A stretch of DNA of 64,000 nt from contig CAVXXD010000010.1 in NCBI GenBank assembly GCA_963765625.1, forward strand, positions 372,001 through 436,000. Reading direction: 5' to 3'. This document shows positions 1 to 7,734 of the stretch, piece after piece. The translations under genes were made by a program, and so were the position numbers. The stretch's first letter is position 1, and each line of letters begins with the position of its first letter. The notes under the pieces were generated by a model. That model saw only the letters and a list, made by a program, of their open reading frames with translations. It had not been told where the DNA came from and ran no database searches. The DNA is from CAVXXD01 sp963765625. GTDB lineage: Bacteria > Actinomycetota > Geothermincolia > Geothermincolales > Geothermincolaceae.

Positions 1-909
1 GCCGGAGTCCTGGACGTCCCAGCTGTCCCCGCCGTCGGTGGTCCGGGCCACGTACCCGTTGTCGCCGACGATCCATCCCGTCTGGTCATCCAGGAAAGAT
101 AGGGAGTAGAGCTCGAAGTCCACGCCCGTGTCCTTGAGCTCCCAATCGGCCCCGCCGTTGTCGGTGCGCATGAACGCGCCGCTGTTGCCCACCGCCACGG
201 CCGTGTCGGTGTCGAACATGCGGACCCGGTTTATGTACCCCGCTATGGGAGCCGCTCCGCTGTCCCAGGTGGCGCCCCCGTCGGCCGTTTTCGCCACCGT
301 ACCCGGGCCGCATATCCAGGCATCTTCCGCACCGATGGCGTTGACCCCCGTAAGCAGGGAGAAGGTTTCGGCCGGGTCGAGCTTCATCTCCCAGGTGTCC
401 CCGCCGTCCGTAGTGAGCAGGGGAATACCCCCGGTGCTCATGTCTCCGTCGGCAACGGCCCAGGCCACGTTCGAGCTCACTGCACATACGTCGTTGATGT
501 CGGTGCCGGTGGGAGATGCCTGCTGGACCCAGGTGGCGCCCCCGTCGGTGGTCTTGAGGATGGTGCCTCCGCCTCCCGTTACCCAGATGGTGCCGGAGTC
601 GGCGGAGGAGACGCCATAGAGGTCGGCTTCGACGCCCGAAGCCAGCGCCGCCCAGCCGCCGCTGGCGTCCACCGTCTTCAGGATGACCCCGTTGTCCCCC
701 ACCGCTATGGCGGCGTCGTCCGCCAGAGCCTCGATGTCGTTGAGGTTGTTGCCCTGGGGCAGCGGATTCTGCCAGTAGAAATCGGGGCAGGCGGCGGCGG
801 GCGCCGCCAGGCTCATGGGCCCCGGAACGGAAAAGGCCGCCATGGACAAAGCGGCCAGCAGCAAACAGGACGATACGGTGATCACGAGACGTGTAAGGTT
901 TCTTTTCAT
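1..909 (-). CDS. Secreted YCF48-type beta-propeller repeat protein (partial, C-terminus beyond window)
   Basis: The frame is open from an ATG at 909 to the window edge (303 codons, no stop), so the 3' end is missing. An AGGAGG-type ribosome binding site lies at 911-920. The N-terminus is a classic signal peptide: MKRNLTR, a hydrophobic core, then small residues before the mature start. The mature part repeats a unit of the form ILKTTDGGATW / WVTGGGGTILK, the signature of YCF48/BNR-like propeller blades also seen in photosystem II assembly factors and sialidases. In non-photosynthetic bacteria such proteins are exported and of unknown ligand. Related propellers occur at 32865 and 41980 in this window, so it belongs to a family of surface proteins in this genome. 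No catalytic motif is seen. Confidence 0.8.
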   Translation of the reverse strand, partial: MKRNLTRLVITVSSCLLLAALSMAAFSVPGPMSLAAPAAACPDFYWQNPLPQGNNLNDIEALADDAAIAVGDNGVILKTVDASGGWAALASGVEADLYGVSSADSGTIWVTGGGGTILKTTDGGATWVQQASPTGTDINDVCAVSSNVAWAVADGDMSTGGIPLLTTDGGDTWEMKLDPAETFSLLTGVNAIGAEDAWICGPGTVAKTADGGATWDSGAAPIAGYINRVRMFDTDTAVAVGNSGAFMRTDNGGADWELKDTGVDFELYSLSFLDDQTGWIVGDNGYVARTTDGGDSWDVQDSG

Positions 910-983
910 GCGCCCCCTCCTGTTGAAAAAGTAACCAGCCCGACAGGTTTTCGCTTGCTTGCATGATAACATACGCCACCGAT

Positions 984-1016
984 GGGGTCAGGTCTCGAAT
1001 ATCGAGACCTGACCCC
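984..1016. repeat. Palindromic GGGGTCAG...CTGACCCC element (REP-like)
   Basis: This is a perfect inverted repeat with 15-nt arms (GGGGTCAGGTCTCGA and its complement) around a 3-nt centre. It sits between two divergent genes. Shorter relatives occur at 23610-23631 and 24315-24329. There is no T-run, so it is not a canonical terminator. The GGGGTC/GACCCC core resembles REP-type palindromes mobilised by REP-associated tyrosine transposases; no such transposase is in the window. Confidence 0.7.
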
Positions 1017-1075
1017 GATTTGATATACTTGCGGGCAGGCATATGGCAGTAATGACATAATCACCGGGAGGAAAG

Positions 1076-2287
1076 ATGAAACGCGTAAACAAGCTCCTTC
1101 TGCTGGTCAACGGAGCATTGCTGGGCATTCTGGCCTTTCTTTTGAAGAAAGTGAAGCTCCCGGCCGCCCCCTTGAGCGCGCCGGCGGCGCGCCACCCCGA
1201 GGACCTGAACGGGGGCTTTCCCCCCGCCGCCGACGGTGCCCACCCCTCTAAGTATAAGAACGCTTTCGAGTGGTGGTACTTCGACGCCAGCTTCTCGGAC
1301 GGGCACACCTGCGTCCCCCTCATCCTCAGCCCGGACATCTTCGGTAACCACCCCAGGGAGGCCCAGGTGAGCATCCACATCAACACCCCCGAGGGCGAGA
1401 GCCACGACATCAAGGTCAACCACCCCCGCAAACAGCTCCGCGCTTCCACCGAGGGCTGCGACATCGAGCTGTGCGGCAGCACCATCAGGGGAGGCTACCC
1501 GGAGTGGCGGGTGGACCTGATCAACGAGCCCACCGCGGACCAGATCGGGGCGGAGGCCCACCTCACCTTCACCAGCCTCACCCCGGGCTGGATACGCGGC
1601 GACGGGCAGCTGGTGTTCGCGGGGGTGACCCGGCCCTGGCTCAAGTTCGGCTGGTTCGTGGCCCAGCCGCGCGCCGCCGTCAAGGGGACCATCTCCTACG
1701 GCGGCAAGACCTTCGAGGTGGAGGGCGAGGGCTACCACGACCACAACTGGGCCGACTTCAGCATGCTGGCGCGCGTCAACCGCTGGCACTGGGGCCGCAT
1801 CATCACCGACGACATCACCCTGGTCTTCGCGGACATGGTCACCAATGCCGTCTGCGGCAAGACGCGCATGCCCATACTGATGATCGCCCGCGGCGACCGC
1901 ATCGCCTTCGAGACCTACGAGATGGAGTTCAAGTACGACCGTTACGAGCTCGACTCGACGGGGACACAGGCCTACGCCCGCGACATCTCCTTCACCTTCG
2001 CCGAGCGGGACGTCTCCGGCCGGTTCGAGATCCACCCCAAAGAAGTGCTGGAGCTGAACGACCTCTACGCTCTGTCCGGCGTGCCCGAAGGCTGGCGCGG
2101 CCCGCTGGGCAAGTACGTCGCCCAGCCCACCTACTTCCGTCTGCTGAGCGACTATGAGGGCGAAATCAACTTCGGCAGGGATAAAGTGCGGATGGGGGGC
2201 GAGACCATCATCGAGTACATGGTCTTCGGCCTCAGGCGCGGCCAGGTTCCCAAGGAGTGGCCGTACAAAAACTACGTCCACGCGTAA
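1076..2287 (+). CDS. CrtC/AttH-like (carotenoid 1,2-hydratase-like) lipocalin-fold protein
   Basis: 403 residues, starting with ATG after a GGGAGGAAAG ribosome binding site. The N-terminus (MKRVNKLLLLVNGALLGILAFLL) is one hydrophobic segment, likely a signal anchor. The body carries the family hallmarks EWWYFD near residue 63 and GYHDHNW near residue 220, typical of the AttH/CrtC superfamily of two lipocalin-like barrels, which includes hydroxyneurosporene synthase and Diels-Alderase-like enzymes. Known members add water to, or cyclise, isoprenoid or polyketide substrates; the substrate here is unknown. Three CrtI-like desaturase/isomerase-type flavoproteins lie nearby (4058-5606, 6055-7552, 42576-44087), which fits isoprenoid or lipid chemistry, but no phytoene synthase is visible. 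The fold assignment is fairly secure and the reaction is not. Confidence 0.75.
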   Translation: MKRVNKLLLLVNGALLGILAFLLKKVKLPAAPLSAPAARHPEDLNGGFPPAADGAHPSKYKNAFEWWYFDASFSDGHTCVPLILSPDIFGNHPREAQVSIHINTPEGESHDIKVNHPRKQLRASTEGCDIELCGSTIRGGYPEWRVDLINEPTADQIGAEAHLTFTSLTPGWIRGDGQLVFAGVTRPWLKFGWFVAQPRAAVKGTISYGGKTFEVEGEGYHDHNWADFSMLARVNRWHWGRIITDDITLVFADMVTNAVCGKTRMPILMIARGDRIAFETYEMEFKYDRYELDSTGTQAYARDISFTFAERDVSGRFEIHPKEVLELNDLYALSGVPEGWRGPLGKYVAQPTYFRLLSDYEGEINFGRDKVRMGGETIIEYMVFGLRRGQVPKEWPYKNYVHA

Positions 2288-2294
2288 GCCGGCG

Positions 2295-2923
2295 ATGGAC
2301 AAGACGCTTCTTCCTCAGCCGCAAACGAAGGGTTTTCTGATCAAGGAAGAGTCGGACAACCGGATGGTCCTGGCCGGCATCGGGAGAGGGCTCTAAAGCA
2401 GCGTTGCCCTCGCTGGCATCTTGATCGTCGCCTCGGTAATCTGTGTTCTCGATTGGTGGCCATCGATCTTTGTGATTATCGCTTTTTCGCGATATACGCC
2501 AACATAAGAAAGCCTGATTACGAACAGGCTCGTACCATAATCCTCGACAGAGTTGCCGACATTATAACCATACGGCCACCGCTGAGAATGGGGCGCATCC
2601 ACGAATTTCGTCTCAGCGACATCGAAGAAGTCCGGCTCTGCTACTTCGGCCTCAACATGAGGGCAAAGCTTATCTTTCTGATGAAAGAAAAGAGGGAGGT
2701 CCTCGTCTTCAGGGACGCATCCTTTTTCCTGCCCTACTTGAGCACCTTTGAGATGTTGTTCTCCCAACCTACCCTTGCCGATTCGGCAGTGGCCACGAAG
2801 AATGAAGAACCTTTGCGCATCGCACGTTTCCTGGGAGTGCCCATGCGCAAGGTCCTGTTCAGCGACATGCCCGAGGGCGAACTGGAGCGAAACCAGGAAG
2901 TGACCCTGCCGTCTCAGGAATAG
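2295..2923 (+). pseudogene. Disrupted small membrane protein (in-frame TAA plus frameshift)
   Basis: An ATG at 2295, 8 nt after the previous stop, opens 33 codons ending in TAA at 2394-2396. The same frame then continues into a clear two-helix membrane segment (VALAGILIVASVICVLDWWP, then SIFVIIAF) and stops near 2510. The following 140 residues are in another frame. They join smoothly (IIAF-FAIYANIRKPDYEQ) if one base is added in the T5 run near 2490. The reconstructed protein is about 209 residues: a cytoplasmic N-tail, a membrane hairpin, then a soluble domain with short alternating strands reminiscent of bacterial PH-like domains. The family was not recognised. With two independent lesions it is probably a decaying gene, although one or both could be sequence errors. 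Confidence 0.5.
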
Positions 2924-2925
2924 GC

Positions 2926-3945
2926 CTACTCGCCGTTGAGCAGTTTCCAGTAATCGCCGGCGTTGAGGAGGCCGTCCGTCCCGTCCGTCTCGCCGGGGCC
3001 CGCCGGCTCCACCCTGGCGATCCACCCGTCCCCGTAGGGGTCCCGGTTGATGATCTCCGGCGCATTCACCGCCTCGGCGTTGACCTCCGTGACCGTGCCG
3101 CTCACCGGGGCGTAGAGATCGGACACCGCCTTGCACGATTCGACGGAGCCGCAGGGCTTGCCTGCCCTGACCACGCTGCCGGCTTCGGGGGGCTCGAGGA
3201 AGACGATGTCACCTAGCTGGTTCTGGGCGTAGAAGGTTATCCCGATGGCCCCGTCCTGGCGGGCCCACATGTGTTCGGGGTGGTAGAGCAGGCCGTCCGG
3301 AAAATCGTCGAGCCGCGCCTGCCGCTCGGGGGCCGTCGCCCCGGCCAGCCTATCCATTACCCTGCTCCCCAGCTTCCCCTGCATGGCCGTGCTGACCAGC
3401 AGGTTGACGCAGTACATCGACTTCATGGAGGCCTTGACCCAGGCTTGCTCCTTCGGCATGAAGGTGGTGATGAAGTCTTCCTCGACCCCGGCCGGCACGC
3501 CGCCGGGGCAGGTCAGCAGATGGTGGACCCAGTTCAAAGCGACGAACTCCCGGGGTCCGAACTTCTCCAGTTCCAGCCGGCGCAGGTGTCCGATCTGCTC
3601 CCTGGTGAGGCCCGCGTTCCGACCGAACGCGCTGTGCGCCCCGATTCATATGGGACATTTGTTGGAGACGGCCGTGGTGATCATGATCTGCTCGCGGAAG
3701 GCTGGGGAGATCGCCTGGCGCAGGTAAACCTCGGCCGTCGGCACGGTCAGACACGCCGCTTCCCTCAAGTGATGGAAGGCCTGCCCCAGGCTGCCGTACC
3801 TGCGGTGGACGTTCCCGCCCTCCAGTACCCGCCAGTCGTCGGGATGCATGGTCGCGGAGTAGTCATGGTCGCGGCGGAGCAGGGCGGCCGCGGCGGCTGC
3901 TCCCGTTCCTGCTACCCCCAGAATAACCAGCGGTCGCACTTTCAT
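2926..3945 (-). CDS. Probable selenoprotein: AhpD-like domain (CxxU) fused to glycine-cleavage H-protein domain
   Basis: One reading frame runs from ATG 3945 (GAGGAGG ribosome binding site, 6-nt spacing) to the stop at 2926, interrupted only by TGA at 3646-3648. Read as selenocysteine, this gives 339 residues with Sec100 in the motif NKCPIU-IGAHSAFGR. In AhpD/carboxymuconolactone-decarboxylase proteins this site is CxxC followed by three residues and His. The region after TGA continues the same domain (AGLTREQIGHLRRLELEKFG), so translation restarting downstream would lose its core. A hairpin with a GGUC loop follows the TGA. Residues about 1-20 are a hydrophobic anchor, 60-200 the AhpD-like helical domain, and 211-339 a GcvH-like lipoyl domain with the acceptor motif ESCKAVSD (Lys272). 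It lies downstream of two CrtI-like flavoprotein genes. Known AhpD uses its Cys pair and a lipoylated partner to reduce disulfides or peroxides; here both parts would be in one chain. Substrate unknown. Confidence 0.8.
3613..3631 (-). promoter_or_regulatory. Candidate bacterial SECIS hairpin
   Basis: On the coding (minus) strand, 14 nt after the TGA, lies a perfect 7-bp stem CGCGTTC / GAACGCG closing the 5-nt loop GGTCG. Bacterial SECIS elements sit inside the coding region shortly downstream of UGA and expose a G-containing apical loop to SelB; the E. coli fdhF loop also contains GGUC. Position, stem and loop all fit. selA, selB and selC are not in this window, so Sec insertion is inferred. 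Confidence 0.65.
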
Positions 3946-4003
3946 GGCATACCTCCTCGGTCGCGTCGACGATCTTCTCCTCAGCATTATACCCTCTGGC
4001 TGA

Positions 4004-4037
4004 AGATTGCCGCGTCGCTCGCGCTCCTCGCAATGAC
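4004..4037. repeat. Half-unit of a dispersed GATTGC...CGCAATGAC repeat
   Basis: The stretch from AGATTGCCGCG to CTCGCAATGAC resembles one arm of the imperfect hairpin at 47454-47508 and the degenerate copies at 24336-24380. It lies in the 112-nt gap between the CrtI-like gene and the selenoprotein gene. It looks like a small dispersed intergenic repeat and has no coding role. Confidence 0.5.
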
Positions 4038-4057
4038 CCAAAGTCGCATATCCCTTT

Positions 4058-5606
4058 TTACCAGAGCAGCGACCTGGCGAAGCCTTCGTACATCCCTTCC
4101 GCCACCATCTTGCCGGTCAGGGCGGAGAAGACGATGCCGCCCGGCCAGATGGAGTAGTGGCCAGCCAGGTAGAGGTTCTTCACCGGCGTCGTGAACTGAA
4201 CGAAGCGCCCGAACAGCGGCGTCTTGTACATGTCGTAGGACCAACCCATGATCGAGCCCTCGGGGTTCATGGTGTAGCGGGATAGCGTGCGCGGCGTGGC
4301 CAGTTCCTTGTACTCCATCTTGTCGCGGATGCCGGGGACCATGTATTCCATGTCCTCGATGATGTCGTCGAGCACCTTGGCCTTCAACTGCTTGTAGGCG
4401 TCGTTGCGGGCCAGGGGGTCGGCGGACCCGGTGCCCCAGCCGTTCATCCAGTCGTAGGGCACCGGTATCTGGACGATCATGGAGTTCTTGCCCTGCGGCG
4501 CCAGGCTCTTGTCGTGCATGGAGACCCAGCTGGTCAAGGCCCAGCTCTTGCGGTGCAACTCCGGGTCGTAGATGTCGGTGTTGGTCCCGTAGGTCCTCCA
4601 GTAGAGGGTGTGGTGCGTCTTGTGCTTCTCGGCAAGCTCGGCGTCGTCCATGTCCAGGCCCAGGAAGGCGGTGACCACCGAGACGCTCACTTCGCCGCCC
4701 TTGTTCCTGCGCCACGAATTTCTTGGGGAACAGCGCGGGGTCGCACATCTCCGTGACCAGCCGCTTAGTGTTGCCGGTATTGACTATTTTATCGGCGAAG
4801 AACTTCTCCCCTTTCGAGGTCTCCACTCCGTTGGCCGTCTGCCCGGTGGTGAGGATCTTGTCGACGGTGCAGGAGGTCTTGATCTCCCCGCCGTGTTCCT
4901 CGAACGACTTCGCGAGCATCTCCGCCAGGGCCACCAGGCCGCCGCGGGGATAGGTGTAGTCGTAGAGGAAGCTGTACCAGAAGGCGTAGTACATGAAAAG
5001 CAGCATGTTCTCGTTGCCGAACTCCCCGAAGAGAAAGGCCAGCCGCGGGTCCTCAAAGATCTGCCGGGCCTTCTCGCTGCCCGATTTGCGCAGGGTCTCG
5101 TGGGCGTTCTTTAACATGGGCAGCCCCGTTTTCCCCATCTTCAAGTTGAGCTTGTGCTTCTCGGCTCCCCGCTTCAGCAAAGGGAAGGGCTCCTTCATCA
5201 GCTCCTTGAGCAGCATGGTCCCGGGCTCGATGAAGTCGAACCAGGCGTCGATGTCGGCGGCCGACTCCGGGAAGAAGCCCTTGAAGTCCGCCCTGATCTG
5301 GGGGAAGTCGCGCAGCACCACGTCGCAGTCGGGGGTTATCCAGCGCCAGTCCGCCTGGTCCCACTCGGCGGTGTTCAGCAGCCCGAGGTCCTCCAGGATG
5401 GTGAAGAGTATCCCCACGTTCTCGGTGGACTGAGAGCCGGCGTCGAAGAAGTATCCCTTGCGGCGGATGCCCGAGATGTTCCCGCCGATCTGTTTGCCGT
5501 GCTCGGCGATGAGGACTTTTTTACCGGCGCGGGCGAGGTAGTTGCCGCAGACCAGTCCGCCGACACCGGCGCCGATGATGATCGCGTCGTACTTGTTGTC
5601 CGCCAT
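4058..5606 (-). CDS. CrtI-like (phytoene desaturase family) FAD oxidoreductase, one frameshift
   Basis: The N-terminal part (MADNKYDAIIIGAGVGGLVCG) has the Rossmann GxGxxG FAD-binding motif at about residues 11-16. The C-terminal part (NLYLAGHYSIWPGG) is the second FAD-contact motif of the CrtI/retinol saturase family. The two halves are in different frames and join near 4709 if one extra G is removed (FVAQ-NKGGEVSVSVV), giving about 515 residues, the usual family length. The initiation site ATGATG (5604-5609) overlaps the TGA stop of the upstream gene, so translation is coupled. Members desaturate or isomerise polyenes and retinoids or reduce lipid double bonds; the substrate is unknown. It is the third gene of an operon beginning at 7552 and precedes the selenoprotein gene by 112 nt. 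The frameshift is probably a sequence error. Confidence 0.8.
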
Positions 5607-6055
5607 CATTCCCCTCCTTTTCCGGCCGGCGCTTTTCCCGGCGCGTATATCGAACACTTGCATACGGGGTCCCCGTCCGGGACGCTTGCGTCGATGACCA
5701 GCGTCGCGCCGCAGTACCCGTACATCTTCTCGTCCATGTACATGGCGGCCCGGCATACCCCCCGGTGTTCCGGCCTGTCGAACCCGTAGGGACAGGGGTC
5801 CACCACCAGCTGCAGCCGGTTCTCGTCGTGCCCGGTTATGGCGACGGGAAGGTCGGCCATATCCGCAAGCCCCTGGAACTGCCGGCGGAATTCGTCCATG
5901 GAGGTGAACTCCTTGATGCCGTAGGGGGAACGGAAGTTGGCGAACGCCACCGCCGCGCCCATGCCGCGCACCATGCGGTCGCCCAGCACCGGGATGAGAT
6001 AGAGCAGACTGTAGAGATAGCCCAGCCCTAGGAAGAAACGGTTGCGCACGCTCAT
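5606..6055 (-). CDS. Small Cys-rich hypothetical protein between two CrtI-like genes
   Basis: 149 residues. The ATG at 6055 overlaps the TGA of the upstream CrtI-like gene (TGATG), and its own stop overlaps the downstream start, so all three are translationally coupled. The N-terminus has a hydrophobic stretch (FFLGLGYLYSLLYLIPVLG), possibly a membrane-associated helix. The C-terminal half concentrates cysteines in a CPYGF - GVCRAAM - GYCGA - CKCSIY pattern with a preceding conserved-looking His. It resembles the C-terminal part of small ligand-binding proteins of the V4R/ATC-hydrolase type, but no family can be assigned with confidence. A metal or thiol role is possible. Its fixed place between two flavoprotein genes suggests it works with them. 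Confidence 0.65.
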   Translation of the reverse strand: MSVRNRFFLGLGYLYSLLYLIPVLGDRMVRGMGAAVAFANFRSPYGIKEFTSMDEFRRQFQGLADMADLPVAITGHDENRLQLVVDPCPYGFDRPEHRGVCRAAMYMDEKMYGYCGATLVIDASVPDGDPVCKCSIYAPGKAPAGKGGE

Positions 6056-7552
6056 CAGGAGAACTCCTTGAGGATGATGTCTCCCGCCACCATGCCCGAA
6101 CCGATGGTGGGAGCCACGCCCCCGCCGAGGTGGGTGGAGGCTCCGGTGAGGTACAGCCCCTTCACCGCGCGGGAACGGGCACCCGGGCGGAAGGCGGCGG
6201 AACAGGTGATGTCGCTCTGCAGCCCGTACACCGCGCCGCGGGGATGGCGCAGCATCCTCTCGAAGTCCTTGGGGGTGTTGACCCTGGCCGTGACCACGTG
6301 GTCGCGGAGCTTGAGGCCGAACTGCTTCTCCAGCACGTCGAACTGCCGCTCCAGGTAGGCCTCCTTGATGGTGTCCCAGTCGCCCTCCGCCAGGTCGTAG
6401 GGGGCGAAGGCGATCATGTTGAGGATGTGGTGCCCCTCGGGCGCCAGGGAGGGGTCGGCGTGGGTGGGCCAGGAGATGAGCCCGGCGCCGAAGGCCGGTA
6501 TGCGGCCCTTGAGGTACTCGTCGAACCAGATGCTGTTCATGTTGTCCAGGGTGGAGTAAGGGATGGTATGGTGTGCGTCCAGGTCCGGCCGGGTGTCCAG
6601 GCCGAGCATGATCATGGGGGAGGGCATGGAGACCTGGTAGCTCTTGATGGCCCGCTTGGCCCAGGCCGGGAGGTTCTCCTCGCCCACCAGTTCCAGGTAG
6701 AGGGTCTTGGCGTTGATGTTGGAGACGACGATGCGGGAGCGGATCTGGGTGCCGTCCGCGAGCTCGACGCCGCAGGCGCGGTTGCCGTCCAGGAGTACCT
6801 TCTTCACGGTGGAGTTGAACCTGATCTCCCCTCCGCATTCCTCGAAGACCCTGGCGAAGCCCTGGGGTATGGAGATCATCCCGCCACGCGGGTAGGCTAC
6901 GCCCTCGTGCTCCGAGTAGGCCAGGAAGGCCACGTAGCCCGGGCAGAGGGCGGGCGGCAGGCCGATGAAGTAGGACTGCAGGCACATGGAGGCCCGGACG
7001 ATGTCGCTCTTAAAGAAACTCTTCAGGGTGGACTCGAAGTTGAGCACGAAGTACTTCGCGTACTTCATCATGGCGGGATTCCGCAGGCTCAGCTTCATCA
7101 GGTCCGGTCATGGTCCCCATGGGCGTGGCCATGACCCTGCCGAAGGCGTCCCGGATGGCGTTGGAGCCCACCCTGGCGAAGCGGTCCCACGACTGCGCGT
7201 CTTCGGCGGCCAGCTCCGCGATGACCTCCCGGGTGCCCGCGACGTCAACCGGATAGTTGAAGCGCTTGCCGTCGGCGGTGATGAAGCCGTAGATGGGGTC
7301 GATGGGGATGAGGTCCAGGTAGTCGGAGGTCTTCCTGCCCAGCCTCGCGTAGAGCTCGTCGATGACCCCCGCCAGTTCCACTACGCTGGCGCCGATGTCG
7401 AAGCGGTATCCTTCGTTGTCGTAGGTGGAACAACAGCCGCCTACCTGCGAGGTGTTTTCGCACACCAGGGTCTTGAAGCCGTTCTTTGCCAGCATGGAGG
7501 CGCAGGAGATGCCCCCGAGCCCCGCCCCGATCACTATAGCATCGTAGTCCAT
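6055..7552 (-). CDS. CrtI-like (phytoene desaturase family) FAD oxidoreductase, one frameshift
   Basis: It starts at ATG 7552 behind AGGAGG (10-nt spacing) as the first gene of the minus-strand operon 7552-2926. The N-terminus MDYDAIVIGAGLGGISCA gives the GxGxxG FAD site. The C-terminus (GLYLTGASTHLGGGVAPTIG) is the family's second FAD motif with a typical GG-V/A-P ending. The frame changes near 7108; removing one G gives MGTMT-DLMKLSLRN and a protein of about 498 residues. It is paralogous to the products at 4058-5606 and 42576-44087. Such pairs of CrtI-like proteins occur in carotenoid and retinoid pathways and in uncharacterised lipid loci. No carotenoid synthase is visible here, so the substrate stays open. 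The frameshift is likely a consensus error. Confidence 0.8.
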
Positions 7553-7697
7553 AGCTTCAGGTCCTCCTTCACTCCATCGTGAACAGCGGTTTCTTTAGCA
7601 TTGAGAGTACAACGGAACGGTAATATATGGCAAGCATTACTGACCGGTCAATATGATTACACATACCATTATTGGAACCGGGTGGATCGTCCCTTCT

Positions 7698-7727
7698 TTT
7701 ACATTGAGTAGCGAATGTTGATACAAT
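7698..7727 (+). promoter_or_regulatory. Candidate sigma-70 promoter, probably leaderless
   Basis: TTTACA (7698-7703) and TACAAT (7722-7727) are separated by 18 nt. Only 7 nt separate the -10 from the ATG at 7735, and no purine-rich ribosome binding site precedes it, so transcription would start at or next to the A of the start codon. Leaderless mRNAs are common in Actinobacteria. Confidence 0.5.
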
Positions 7728-7734
7728 AGCCTTC

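Noticed and set aside
86..1042. A 318-codon minus-strand frame rich in Arg/Gly/His over the first propeller gene
   Set aside because: It is an out-of-frame shadow of the real signal-peptide-bearing propeller frame (909 to 1), with typical GC-rich antisense-like composition and no ribosome binding site at its start.
2394..2396. TAA in the membrane protein frame as a recoded codon
   Set aside because: TAA is not a recoding codon for Sec, and a second frameshift follows, so simple gene decay or error is more likely.
3646..3648. TGA as an ordinary stop separating an AhpD fragment from an H-protein gene
   Set aside because: The motif spans the TGA, the downstream part lacks a good start before conserved sequence, and the frame is exactly continuous with a SECIS-like hairpin.
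4700..4715. Programmed frameshifting in the CrtI-like gene
   Set aside because: No slippery heptamer with a downstream structure is evident, and the same kind of +1 change appears in several unrelated genes, which fits sequence error better.
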